Below are positions 16,427 through 24,927 of a stretch of DNA of 64,000 nt, one piece after another. A program made the position numbers and the translations under genes. How positions within the stretch are numbered: the stretch's first letter is position 1; each line of letters begins with the position of its first letter. The DNA comes from an uncultured Oscillospiraceae bacterium. GTDB taxonomy: Bacteria > Bacillota > Clostridia > Oscillospirales > Oscillospiraceae. The notes under the pieces were generated by a model. The model searched no databases and was not told the DNA's origin. It saw nothing but the letters and a program-made list of their open reading frames with translations. The stretch spans positions 124,001 through 188,000 of the forward strand of contig CANQVO010000001.1 in the NCBI GenBank assembly GCA_947627325.1. Reading direction: 5' to 3'.

Positions 16427-19021
16427 ATGCTGACCCAACAAGAGGCCCGGGAATTTTGCCGCCTGCGCCGCCAGGCCATCGCCCTGGACTACCCGGAACT
16501 GAACCCCCAACAGCTGGAGGGCGCTCTGACCACCCAGGGGCCCCTTCTCCTTCTGGCCGGGGCGGGCAGCGGCAAGACCACCGTGCTCATCCAGCGCATC
16601 GCCAACCTCATCACCTACGGCCGGGGCTCCGACTGCCCCGACGCCCCCGACTGGGCCACCGGGGAGGACCTGGACTTCCTGCGCCGGTACATAGAGAGTA
16701 AAGGCCAGGGCGACCGGGCCAAAATGCGGGCGCTGTGCGCGGTGGACCCCGCCGCCCCCTGGTCCATCCTGGCCATCACCTTCACCAACAAGGCCGCCGG
16801 GGAGCTGAAGGAGCGGCTGGGGGCCAGGCTGGGGGCGGAGCTGGCCCAGGACGTGTGGGCCGCCACCTTCCACTCCGCCTGCCTGCGGATCCTCCGCCGG
16901 GACATCGACAAGCTGGGCTTTGACCCCTCCTTCACCATCTACGACACCGACGACTCCCTGCGGGTCATCAAGGACATCCTCAAGACCAAGAACATGGATG
17001 ACAAGGTCTTCGCCCCCCGGGCCATGCTGGGGCTCATCTCCAAGGCCAAGGACCAGGAGCTCCTGGCCGGGGAATACGCCCAGCGGCAGAGAAAGACGGG
17101 GGACGTGTATCTGATGAAAGCCGCGGAGGTGTATGAGGAGTACCAAAAGCGGCTGTGGGACGCGGGGGCGCTGGACTTTGACGATCTGATCCTCCACACC
17201 GTCCGACTGCTGGACGGCAACGAGGCGGTGCGGACCTTCTACCAAAACAAGTTCCGCTACGTCCTCATCGACGAGTACCAGGACACCAACGCCCTCCAGT
17301 ACCGCCTGGCCTCCCTGCTGGCGGGCAAGTGGCGGAACATCTGCGTGGTGGGGGACGACGACCAGTCCATCTACCGCTTCCGGGGGGCCACCATCGAGAA
17401 CATCCTCTCCTTCGAGAGCCAGTACAAGGGCGCCCAGGTCATCCGCCTGGAGCAGAACTACCGCTCCACCGGCCACATCCTGGACGCCTCCAACGCCGTC
17501 ATCGCCAACAACCAGGGCCGCAAGGGCAAAAAGCTGTGGACCCGGCACCACCAGGGGGAGAAGCTGTCCCACTACACCGCCATGAACGAGTCGGACGAGG
17601 CGCAGTACGTGGCCGGCCAGATCATCGACGCCGTACAGCGGGGGGCCCGGTTCCAGGACCACGCCATCCTCTACCGCATGAACGCCCAGTCCAACCAGAT
17701 CGAAAACGCCCTGAAGCGAAACGGCATCCCCTACCGCATCTACGGCGGCACCCGGTTCTTTGACCGGGCGGAGGTCAAGGATATGCTGGCCTACCTCTTT
17801 GTCCTCCACAACCCCGCCGACGACCTGCGGCTCCTGCGGATCATCAACAATCCCCCCCGGGGCATCGGCGCCACCACCCTGGAGCGGGCCCAGGCCATCG
17901 CCCAGGCCCAGGGGGTCTCCCTGTGGGAGGTGGCGGCCCACGCCCAGGACCACCCGGAGCTCCAGTCCGCCGCCGGGCGGCTGGACGCCTTTGTCCGGCT
18001 GATGACCGAGCTCCACGGACTGCTGGATACCATGCCGCTGAACGCCTTTTACGAAGAGCTCATGGCCCGCAGCGGCTACGCCGTCATGCTGGAGAGCCGG
18101 AACACCGTGGAGGACGCGGGGCGGCTGGAGAACATCCGAGAGCTGCTCACCTCCATCAACGGCTACCTGGAGGAGGCGGAGGACACGGCCAGTCTGGCCG
18201 GCTTTCTGGACATGATCTCCCTCTACACCACCCTGGACGACGGGGAGGCCGGGGAGGACTGCGTGAGCATGATGACCATGCACGCGGCCAAGGGCCTGGA
18301 GTTCCCCACCGTCTTTTTGGTGGGGATGGAGGAGGGGGTCTTCCCCGGCCTGCGCGCCATCGGCGACGCCGACGCGCTGGAGGAGGAGCGGCGGCTTTGC
18401 TACGTAGCCATGACCCGGGCCAAGGAGAAGCTGTGCCTCACCTCCGCCGCCCAGCGGATGCTCTTTGGCCACACCACCTGCAACCAGCCCTCCCGCTTTG
18501 TCAAGGAGATCCCCCCCGAGTACGTGGAGCGAAGCGGCAAGGAGTTCCTGTTCCGCCGGGACCCCATGGAGGACTGGGCCGGGGGCGTCACCCTGGAGCG
18601 GGGCGAGGACGGCCCCGGCCTCCGGGAGAGCCCCCTCCCCTCCCGCCGCCGGGAGGACGACTCCCCCTTCACCGCCCGGTACAGCCCCGGCGGCGCCCGC
18701 CGCTCCGCCGCGGGCACCTTTCGGGAGTATGGCTTTGAGGAGGACGCGGGGGGCTCGGTGGGGGTCTTTACCCGGGGCCGCCGCCCCGCCTCCGCCGCCA
18801 CCGTCTCCACCGGCCGGACCGCCGCCCAGCCTCAGAAAGACGCCCCGCCCCTGCCCGACTTCAAGGTGGGGGATCAGGTCAACCACTCCGCCTTCGGCCC
18901 CGGCCTCGTCCTGGCCCTCAAGCCCATGGGGGGCGACGCTCTGGTCGAAATCGCCTTCGACCAGGTGGGCACCAAGCGGCTCATGCTTAAAAGCGCCGCC
19001 CAGCATATGAAAAAGGTGTGA
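16427..19021 (+). CDS. pcrA: UvrD/PcrA-type superfamily I DNA helicase
   Basis: This 864-residue 3'-5' helicase is used in nucleotide excision repair, replication restart and clearing of proteins from DNA. Walker A is GAGSGKTT at residues 45-52, and the Walker B/Q motif is DEYQDTN near 281-287. Motif VI-like sequence RRLCYVAMTRAKEKL lies near 655. After a low-complexity linker the protein ends in a small Tudor-like domain (VGDQVNHSAFGPGLVLAL, ~810-827), as PcrA does. I prefer ATG at 16427, which follows GGGAGGG; an upstream TTG at 16391 lies in the preceding terminator. A short insert after motif I is typical of clostridial PcrA. Confidence 0.93.
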   Translation: MLTQQEAREFCRLRRQAIALDYPELNPQQLEGALTTQGPLLLLAGAGSGKTTVLIQRIANLITYGRGSDCPDAPDWATGEDLDFLRRYIESKGQGDRAKMRALCAVDPAAPWSILAITFTNKAAGELKERLGARLGAELAQDVWAATFHSACLRILRRDIDKLGFDPSFTIYDTDDSLRVIKDILKTKNMDDKVFAPRAMLGLISKAKDQELLAGEYAQRQRKTGDVYLMKAAEVYEEYQKRLWDAGALDFDDLILHTVRLLDGNEAVRTFYQNKFRYVLIDEYQDTNALQYRLASLLAGKWRNICVVGDDDQSIYRFRGATIENILSFESQYKGAQVIRLEQNYRSTGHILDASNAVIANNQGRKGKKLWTRHHQGEKLSHYTAMNESDEAQYVAGQIIDAVQRGARFQDHAILYRMNAQSNQIENALKRNGIPYRIYGGTRFFDRAEVKDMLAYLFVLHNPADDLRLLRIINNPPRGIGATTLERAQAIAQAQGVSLWEVAAHAQDHPELQSAAGRLDAFVRLMTELHGLLDTMPLNAFYEELMARSGYAVMLESRNTVEDAGRLENIRELLTSINGYLEEAEDTASLAGFLDMISLYTTLDDGEAGEDCVSMMTMHAAKGLEFPTVFLVGMEEGVFPGLRAIGDADALEEERRLCYVAMTRAKEKLCLTSAAQRMLFGHTTCNQPSRFVKEIPPEYVERSGKEFLFRRDPMEDWAGGVTLERGEDGPGLRESPLPSRRREDDSPFTARYSPGGARRSAAGTFREYGFEEDAGGSVGVFTRGRRPASAATVSTGRTAAQPQKDAPPLPDFKVGDQVNHSAFGPGLVLALKPMGGDALVEIAFDQVGTKRLMLKSAAQHMKKV

Positions 19022-19041
19022 AGGCTTACGCCTTCACACCT
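19014..19041 (-). terminator. Terminator shared by convergent pcrA and DNA-glycosylase genes
   Basis: AGGTGTGAAGGC and GCCTTCACACCT form a 12-bp perfect stem with loop ttac. On the minus strand it is followed by TTTTT, so it mainly ends the glycosylase transcript. It overlaps the last codons of both genes. Confidence 0.8.
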
Positions 19042-19633
19042 CTATCCAAAACCGCCAGGGGAAGTCCTTGGCCTCCTGGGCGTAATCCACGCCGATCCTT
19101 GGGCCGCAACGGATCGCGCCGATCTCTCCCTGCCGGGGCAGGACGTAGAGGGGCGGGGTCAGCAGGTCGTGGCCGTCCAGCGTTCTGTCAAGGGACATGG
19201 CTTTACAGACCTTTCCGGGGCCGTTGAGGAAGTTTTTCCGCTGGTAGGCCGTCAGCTCGCCCAGGTCCCGCCCGAAGCGGAGCCGGGCCATGGTCTCCGC
19301 CCCCGCCAGGGGCTCCAGACCCCGGATGAGCACCGCCGCCGGCTCCCCTTCCGGCTCTGTCACCAGGTTGAGGCAGGTATACATACCATAGATGAGGTAG
19401 AGGTAGGCGGTGCCGGGGCGGGCGAACAGGGTCTCGGTGCGGCGGGTGCGCTTATAATGATAGGCGTGGCAGGCCTTGTCACAGCGGCCGATGTACGCCT
19501 CCGTCTCGGTGATCCGGCCCAGCAGGAGCTCCCCGGCGTATTCCCGGGCCAGCACACAGCCCAGCAGGTCCCGGGCCACGGTCAGGGTGTCTCTGTTGTA
19601 AAAATCCCGGGGCAGGCGCTCCATCCCCACCAC
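19034..19633 (-). CDS. 3-methyladenine DNA glycosylase (AAG/MPG family)
   Basis: This 199-residue base-excision-repair enzyme removes alkylated purines. It has the AAG-family features LLGRITETEAYIG (about residues 37-49), containing the glutamate that activates water, AYHYKRTRRTETLF (~57-70) and YLYLIYGMYTCLNLVTE (~77-93). Length fits the bacterial family (~190-210). The ATG follows CAGGAGGTGGTGGGG. It faces away from the DMT transporter gene across only 46 bases, which must hold both promoters. Confidence 0.93.
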   Translation of the reverse strand: MVGMERLPRDFYNRDTLTVARDLLGCVLAREYAGELLLGRITETEAYIGRCDKACHAYHYKRTRRTETLFARPGTAYLYLIYGMYTCLNLVTEPEGEPAAVLIRGLEPLAGAETMARLRFGRDLGELTAYQRKNFLNGPGKVCKAMSLDRTLDGHDLLTPPLYVLPRQGEIGAIRCGPRIGVDYAQEAKDFPWRFWIEV

Positions 19634-19679
19634 CTCCTGTTTTTTTCAGATTACCATTGGACAAAGGAGAAGTCAAGCC

Positions 19680-20600
19680 ATGACCGAGAGCCAGACGAAA
19701 ACCAAGATCTGGCCCCAGCTCTTGATGGTGGCCGCCACCGTCATCTGGGGCACCTCTTTCCTCATCATGAAGCAGGCGGTGGACGGTCTGCCCGTCTTCT
19801 ACCTGCTGGCCGTCCGCTTCACCCTGGGCTCGGGGCTGTTGGCGGTGATCTTCTGCCGCCGGTGGAAGAACCTGGACCGGGCGGCCCTGAAGGGCGGGGC
19901 GGTGCTGGGGCTCCTGATGGAGGGGGCGTACATTTTCCAGACCTACGGCCTGAGCGGCCTGGGGCCCCTCCAGGGCACCACGCCGGGGAAGAACGCCTTT
20001 TTCACCGGGATCTACTGCGTGCTGGTGCCCTTTTTCTCCTGGCTCCTCTTCCGCAAGCGGCCCGACCTCTACAACGTGGCCGCCGCGCTGTTCTGCATGG
20101 CGGGCATCGGCCTGGTCTCTTTGGGAGGCGAGACGGGGCTGGTGGGGGGCGACGTGCTGACCATGCTGGGGGGCGCCATGTTCGCCCTGCACATCCTGGC
20201 CGTGCCCCGGTACGCCCAGCGTTCAGACGTGGTCTTGCTTACCGTCCTCCAGTTCGCCACCATGGCCGCCCTGTCCTGGCTGGGGATGCTGGTCGCCGGG
20301 CAGAGCGCGGTGCCCATCCCTCTGGACAACTGGGCCCGCATCGCCTATCTGGCCGCCTTTGCCACCGCCCTGGCCATGCTCTTTCAGAACGTGGGTCAGG
20401 CCAACACTCCCCCAGCCGCCGCGGCGGTCCTGCTGAGCCTGGAGGCCCCCTTCGGGGTGCTGTTCTCCGTCCTCTTTGGGGACGAGCGGCCCACCCCCGC
20501 CATGTATGCAGGCTTCGCTATCATCTTCTTCGCCATCATCCTCTCCGAGACCAAGCTCTCCTTCCTCCCCCGGCGAAAAAAATTTGACCGGGGGGCTTGA
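19680..20600 (+). CDS. EamA/DMT-superfamily transporter
   Basis: This 306-residue integral membrane protein has about ten hydrophobic segments in two EamA repeats (roughly residues 10-145 and 160-295). The first repeat begins with VIWGTSFLIMKQAVDGLP, the usual start of drug/metabolite exporters of the RhaT/YdcZ type. The substrate is not predictable; such proteins often export amino acids or metabolites. The ATG follows AAAGGAGAAG. Its stop TGA (20598-20600) is part of the -35 box of the downstream T-box transcript. Confidence 0.88.
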   Translation: MTESQTKTKIWPQLLMVAATVIWGTSFLIMKQAVDGLPVFYLLAVRFTLGSGLLAVIFCRRWKNLDRAALKGGAVLGLLMEGAYIFQTYGLSGLGPLQGTTPGKNAFFTGIYCVLVPFFSWLLFRKRPDLYNVAAALFCMAGIGLVSLGGETGLVGGDVLTMLGGAMFALHILAVPRYAQRSDVVLLTVLQFATMAALSWLGMLVAGQSAVPIPLDNWARIAYLAAFATALAMLFQNVGQANTPPAAAAVLLSLEAPFGVLFSVLFGDERPTPAMYAGFAIIFFAIILSETKLSFLPRRKKFDRGA

Positions 20601-20625
20601 CAAACGGGCGGGAGGCGCTTATAAT
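20597..20625 (+). promoter_or_regulatory. Promoter of the Trp T-box operon
   Basis: Perfect consensus: TTGACA (20597-20602), 17 bases, TATAAT (20620-20625). The -35 overlaps the stop codon of the transporter gene upstream. Confidence 0.9.
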
Positions 20626-20640
20626 TGCGGATAACAACTT

Positions 20641-20930
20641 CATCACAGTAAACCGATGAGGAAGAAAAGTACCCAGCATCGACCGAGCCGTAGCGAGTCC
20701 CGGAGGGTGTGAGCGGGACGCGAGGCAGCTGGGGAATGGCCTTCCGAGGGCGGGCTGAACGGCGCGCGGTATCCATCCGGCGCTCAGTAGTTCCCGACGG
20801 GTCCCCTCCCGTTAGAGCGCGGGGCCGAGTATGATGGTACTCGGAAGCGAGTGGGCGCCCGCGGGCGCCAATTTGGGTGGTATCGCAGAAGCAAAGGCTT
20901 TTGTCCCATGTGAGGGGCAAAAGTTTTTTG
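20641..20930 (+). ncRNA. T-box riboswitch, tryptophan-specific (specifier UGG)
   Basis: Landmarks of a T-box leader appear in order. The specifier-loop AGTA (20668-20671) on the 5' side of stem I pairs in position with GAA (20734-20736) on the 3' side. That GAA is directly followed by TGG (20737-20739), the Trp codon. The T-box sequence is GGGTGGTATCGC (about 20875-20886). The terminator stem is CTTTTGTCCC / GGGGCAAAAG (20898-20923) with a T run at 20924-20929. Uncharged tRNA-Trp would favour the antiterminator and turn on the ABC transporter genes. Confidence 0.88.
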
Positions 20931-21004
20931 TTTCTTCGGCCTAACTCCGGCAAAGTTTCGCCCTCCATCTGCCGCCCAAATACAAAAAATGGAGGTCATC
21001 CCAC

Positions 21005-22111
21005 ATGAAAAACCGCAACATCGTCAAGAAGTTCCTGGCCCTGGTCCTGGGCGCGTCCCTGGTCCTCTCCCTGGCCGCCTGCGGCGGCTCCAAGTCCGCC
21101 GCCGACAGCACCGACGCCCCCGAGGCCACCGAGGGCGCCGACGCCACCCCCGCCGCCACCGAGACCTACAAGGTGGGCATCTGCAACTACGTAGACGACG
21201 CCTCCCTCAACCAGATCGTGGACAACATCCAGACCCAACTGACCGCCCTGGGCCAGGAGAAGGGCGTCACCTTTGAGGTGATGTACGACAACTGCAACGG
21301 CGACGCCGCCGTGATGAACCAGATCATCGCCAACTTCATCGCCGACGACGTGGACCTGATGGTGGGCGTTGCCACCCCCGTGGCGATGGCCATGCAGGCC
21401 GCCACCGAAGACAACCAGATCCCCGTGGTCTTCTCCGCCGTGTCCGACCCCGTGGGCGCTGAGCTGGTGGACTCCATCGAGGCCCCCGGCGCCAACATCA
21501 CCGGCACCTCCGACTACCTGAACACCGACGCCGTGATGAACCTGATCTTCGCCGCCGACCCCGAGGTGGACAACGTCGGCTTCCTCTACGACCTGGGCCA
21601 GGACTCCTCCACCACCGCCATCGCCAACGCCAAGGCGTTCCTGGACGAGCGAAACATCGCCTATAAGGACTACAACGGCTCCACCACCGACGAGATCATG
21701 CTGGCGGTCCAGTCCATGAAGGAGGACGGCGTGGACGCCGCCTTTACCCCCTCCGACAACACCATCATGACCGCGGAGCTGGCCATCTATGAGGACCTGA
21801 TCGACGCGGGCATCGCCCACTACACCGGGGCGGACTCCTTCGCCCTGAACGGCGCGTTCCTGGGCTTCGGCGTGGACTACGCCAACCTGGGCGTACAGAC
21901 CGCCAACATGGTCGCCCAGATCCTGGTGGACGGGACCGACCCCGCCACCACCCCGGTCATGACCTTTGACAACGGCACCGCCACCATCAACACCGAGACC
22001 TGCGCCGCCCTGGGCTTTGACTACGAGACGGTGAAGGCCGCCTTCGAGCCCTTCTGCACCAGGATCCAGGAGATCACCACCGCCGAGTCCTTCGAGGACG
22101 TGGCGGGCTGA
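21005..22111 (+). CDS. trpX: ABC transporter substrate-binding lipoprotein, TrpX type
   Basis: This 368-residue lipoprotein has a signal peptide with lipobox LAAC (Cys26) and a short Ala/Asp/Thr-rich linker. A periplasmic-binding fold of the ABC_sub_bind family follows, with YKVGICNYVDDASLNQIVDN near the start of the mature domain. It should capture the substrate outside the membrane and pass it to the permease encoded next. A Trp-specific T-box upstream makes tryptophan or a precursor the likely substrate, matching the described TrpXYZ systems. The ATG follows GGAGGT. Confidence 0.88.
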   Translation: MKNRNIVKKFLALVLGASLVLSLAACGGSKSAADSTDAPEATEGADATPAATETYKVGICNYVDDASLNQIVDNIQTQLTALGQEKGVTFEVMYDNCNGDAAVMNQIIANFIADDVDLMVGVATPVAMAMQAATEDNQIPVVFSAVSDPVGAELVDSIEAPGANITGTSDYLNTDAVMNLIFAADPEVDNVGFLYDLGQDSSTTAIANAKAFLDERNIAYKDYNGSTTDEIMLAVQSMKEDGVDAAFTPSDNTIMTAELAIYEDLIDAGIAHYTGADSFALNGAFLGFGVDYANLGVQTANMVAQILVDGTDPATTPVMTFDNGTATINTETCAALGFDYETVKAAFEPFCTRIQEITTAESFEDVAG

Positions 22112-22126
22112 ACCGGGCACACTACG

Positions 22127-22160
22127 GGGGATAGGGGCGCGCCCCTATCCCCTCTCTTTT
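22127..22160 (+). terminator. Intra-operon hairpin between trpX and trpY
   Basis: GGGGATAGGGG / CCCCTATCCCC with a small GC loop is followed by TCTCTTTT. The weak T tract suggests partial termination or 3'-end protection, which would leave more binding-protein mRNA than permease mRNA. It ends just before the trpY SD. Confidence 0.6.
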
Positions 22161-22173
22161 AAGGAGGCTCCCT

Positions 22174-23097
22174 ATGCTGTCTGTCGCCACCGCCGCCCTG
22201 GAACTGGGGCTGGTCTACTCTCTCACGGTGCTGGCTCTGTTCTTGAGCTACTCCATGCTCAACGTCTGCGACCTGTCCACCGACGGCTGCTTCACCCTGG
22301 GGGCCGCCGTGGGGGCCGTCGTGGCCGTGTCCGGCCACCCCGCTCTGTCCCTGGTGGCCGCCATGGGCGCCGGGGTGCTCTCCGGCTTCGTCACCGCCCT
22401 GCTCCAAACGAAAATGGGCATCAACAGCCTGCTGGCGGGCATCATCGTCAACGTGGGGCTCTACTCGGTGAATATGGCGGTGCTGGGGGGCTCGCCCAAC
22501 ATCAACATGAACAAGACCGTCACTATCTTCTCCACGGTCAAGTCCCTGCTGGCGGGCACCCCCCTGGCCCCCTTCTCCGAGATCCTGGTGGGCGCCGCCG
22601 CCGCCGCGCTGGTGATCGTCTTCCTCTCCCTGTTCCTCAACACCCGCCTGGGCCTCTCCATCCGGGCCACCGGGGACAACCCGGACATGGTGCGCTCTTC
22701 TTCTATCAGCCCCACCTTTACCACCATCGTGGGCCTGTGCGTGGCCAACGCCTTCACCGGCCTGTCCGGCTGTCTGCTGGGGCAGATGCAGAAGTCCATG
22801 GACGTGAACATCGGCCAGGGGGTGGTGACCGTCGCCCTGGCCTCCCTGCTCATCGGCGCCACTGTCCTGGGCCGGGGGCCCATCCCCCTGCGGGCCTTTG
22901 GTATGGTGGTGGGCGCGTTCATCTTCCGGCTGGTGTACGCCATCGCCCTGCGGCTGCATATGCCCGCCTTCATGCTCAAGCTGGTGTCCTCCGTCATCGT
23001 GGTGCTGGCCCTGTTCATCCCCTATCTGAAGGAGCAGTGGCCGGTCCTGAAGCGGCGGCTGGTCTACCGCTCCGCCGCGAGAAAGGGGGCGCGCTGA
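22174..23097 (+). CDS. trpY: ABC transporter permease, TrpY type
   Basis: This 307-residue permease of the branched-chain-amino-acid/BPD_transp_2 class has about nine membrane segments. The segment NPDMVRSSSISPTFTTIVGLCVANAF (about residues 170-195) corresponds to the EAA-type coupling region. It would form the membrane channel of the TrpXYZ importer, probably as a homodimer because only one permease gene is present. The ATG follows AAGGAGG by six bases. The gene ends one base before trpZ. Confidence 0.88.
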   Translation: MLSVATAALELGLVYSLTVLALFLSYSMLNVCDLSTDGCFTLGAAVGAVVAVSGHPALSLVAAMGAGVLSGFVTALLQTKMGINSLLAGIIVNVGLYSVNMAVLGGSPNINMNKTVTIFSTVKSLLAGTPLAPFSEILVGAAAAALVIVFLSLFLNTRLGLSIRATGDNPDMVRSSSISPTFTTIVGLCVANAFTGLSGCLLGQMQKSMDVNIGQGVVTVALASLLIGATVLGRGPIPLRAFGMVVGAFIFRLVYAIALRLHMPAFMLKLVSSVIVVLALFIPYLKEQWPVLKRRLVYRSAARKGAR

Positions 23098-23098
23098 G

Positions 23099-23884
23099 AT
23101 GCTGAGGATCGAGCACCTCTCCAAGACCTTCAACCCCGGCACGGTGAACGAGAAGACGGCCATCGCCGACCTGTCCCTCCACCTGGCCCCCGGGGACTTT
23201 GTCACCATCATCGGCTCCAACGGCGCGGGCAAGTCCACCCTCTTCAACGCCATCGCCGGGGATTTTATGGCGGACACGGGATCCATCCTCCTGGACGGGC
23301 GGGACATCACCTTCCTGCCCCCCCACAAACGCTCCAAGTCCATCGGCCGGCTGTTCCAGGACCCCATGCGGGGCTCCGCCCCCCACATGACCATCGAGGA
23401 AAACCTGGCCCTGGCCGCGGGCAGCGGCGGGTGGTTCTCCCACCTGACGGCGGCGGACCGGGTCCGCTTCCGGGACCGGCTGGCCCTGCTGGACATGGGG
23501 CTGGAGGATCGGATGCGCCAGCCCGTGGGCCTGCTCTCCGGCGGACAGCGCCAGGCCCTTACCCTGCTGATGGCCACCTTCTGCCCGCCCAAGCTCCTGA
23601 TGCTGGACGAGCACACGGCGGCTCTGGACCCGGCCACGGCGGAGAAGGTGCTGGAGATCACCAAAAACGTGGTGAGCGAGAACAAGATCACCACCCTGAT
23701 GGTCACCCACAATATGCACCAGGCCCTGGAGCTGGGCAACCGCACACTGATGATGGACGGCGGGAACATTGTGCTGGACGTGGCCGGGGAACAGCGCGCC
23801 AAAATGACGGTGGCCGACCTGCTGGCCCAGTTCAAGCTGGGCGTGGGGAAGGACCTGGACAACGACCGTATGCTGCTCTCCTGA
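23099..23884 (+). CDS. trpZ: ABC transporter ATP-binding protein, TrpZ type
   Basis: This 261-residue ATPase energises the TrpXY importer. Walker A is GSNGAGKST (about residues 39-47), the signature is LLSGGQRQAL (~143-152), and Walker B is LLMLDEHTAAL (~165-175), with the switch His in TLMVTHNM (~201). It is the last gene of the T-box operon and is followed by a strong terminator. Confidence 0.92.
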   Translation: MLRIEHLSKTFNPGTVNEKTAIADLSLHLAPGDFVTIIGSNGAGKSTLFNAIAGDFMADTGSILLDGRDITFLPPHKRSKSIGRLFQDPMRGSAPHMTIEENLALAAGSGGWFSHLTAADRVRFRDRLALLDMGLEDRMRQPVGLLSGGQRQALTLLMATFCPPKLLMLDEHTAALDPATAEKVLEITKNVVSENKITTLMVTHNMHQALELGNRTLMMDGGNIVLDVAGEQRAKMTVADLLAQFKLGVGKDLDNDRMLLS

Positions 23885-23966
23885 CCCCCGGCGCGTTTTT
23901 GGAGCTCCCCCGCTTCCAGCGGCGATCCCCGGACGAAAAACGCCGGAAACACCTCCCGAACACAGC

Positions 23967-24005
23967 AAAAAGAGCCCTGTCGGCGCGCGCCGACAGGGCT
24001 CTTTT
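23967..24005. terminator. Bidirectional terminator between trpZ and the RluA-family gene
   Basis: A long perfect palindrome is built on AAAAGAGCCCTGTCGGCGC and its complement. A tracts on the left and T tracts on the right let it stop transcription from both converging genes. Confidence 0.9.
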
Positions 24006-24012
24006 ATCTCGC

Positions 24013-24912
24013 TTACGCCTCCTCCCGGAACAGGCGGTTGAAGTCCCGGGGCTTGCGGGAGCGCAGGGCGACGGTCTGGCCGGTGACGGGGTGGGTGAAG
24101 GTCAGGCGGTGGGCGTGGAGGCAGAGCCGGCCGATGGGGCTCTTGGGCCCGCCGTAGCGCCTATCCCCCACCACCGGGCAGCCCAGGTCCTTCATGTGGA
24201 CCCGGATCTGGTTCTTCCGCCCGGTTTGGAGGTAGAGCTCCAGGAGGCTGTACGTCCCGTTGGTCTTGACCAGGCGGTATTCCGTGATGGCCTCCTTGCC
24301 GTCCTGGCCGGGGCCGTCGGCGGAGTAGACCAGGTGGGTCCGGGTCTCCCGGAGCCAGGAGCGGACCACGTCCTCCTCCCGGGGCGGGCGGCCCGCCACC
24401 ACCGCCAGGTAGCCCCGCTCCTGGACCAGGTTGTCCCAGTTCTCCTGGAGGGCGTCCTTTACCGCCTGGCTCTTGGCGAACAGGAGCAGGCCGGAGGTGT
24501 CCTGGTCCAGCCGGTGAACCACGTAGAGCCGCCCGGCGGGGTCTTTAAGGCGGTACGCCTCGGAGGTCATGCGCCAGGCGGTGCGGGTCTTTTCCCGGTC
24601 GCTGGCGACAGACAGGAGCCCGGCGGGCTTTTCCACGGCCAGCAGGTGGTCGTCCTCATAGCAGATGGGAAAGGGCAGGTCGGCGGGGGCGGGGTCGTCG
24701 GGGGGCAGGATGGTCACCACGTCCCCGGGCTGGAGGGGGGCGTCGTGCCGGGTGGTCACGGCGGCGTTCACCAGCACCTGGCGGTTGGTCAAGAGGTTTT
24801 TTACCGCGTTGCGGGACTTGCCCCGCACCGCCCCCAGCAGGAAGGGCAGAAGGGCCGTCTCCTCCCCCGCCGTCAGGTCCCGGCGGGGGTGGGGCTGTTT
24901 CCGCTTGTCCAT
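24013..24912 (-). CDS. RluA-family pseudouridine synthase
   Basis: This 299-residue enzyme has an S4-like N-terminal domain (residues ~25-80) and the RluA catalytic motif HRLDQDTSGLLLFAKS (about 133-148), whose Asp attacks the target uridine. A C-terminal GHRY-like segment (VVGDRRYGG, ~240) is also typical. It modifies rRNA or tRNA; RluC/D-like specificity cannot be separated by eye. The ATG lies 15 bases after the stop of the cardiolipin synthase gene upstream, so the two are probably one transcript. Confidence 0.9.
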   Translation of the reverse strand: MDKRKQPHPRRDLTAGEETALLPFLLGAVRGKSRNAVKNLLTNRQVLVNAAVTTRHDAPLQPGDVVTILPPDDPAPADLPFPICYEDDHLLAVEKPAGLLSVASDREKTRTAWRMTSEAYRLKDPAGRLYVVHRLDQDTSGLLLFAKSQAVKDALQENWDNLVQERGYLAVVAGRPPREEDVVRSWLRETRTHLVYSADGPGQDGKEAITEYRLVKTNGTYSLLELYLQTGRKNQIRVHMKDLGCPVVGDRRYGGPKSPIGRLCLHAHRLTFTHPVTGQTVALRSRKPRDFNRLFREEA

Positions 24913-24927
24913 GTCTGTCCTCCTCTC

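Noticed and set aside
14795-19006. A very long open frame on the minus strand opposite ispH-S1 and pcrA
   Set aside because: It is the high-GC antisense shadow of two well-supported genes; its translation is Gly/His/Val-rich, has no recognisable domain and no ribosome site.
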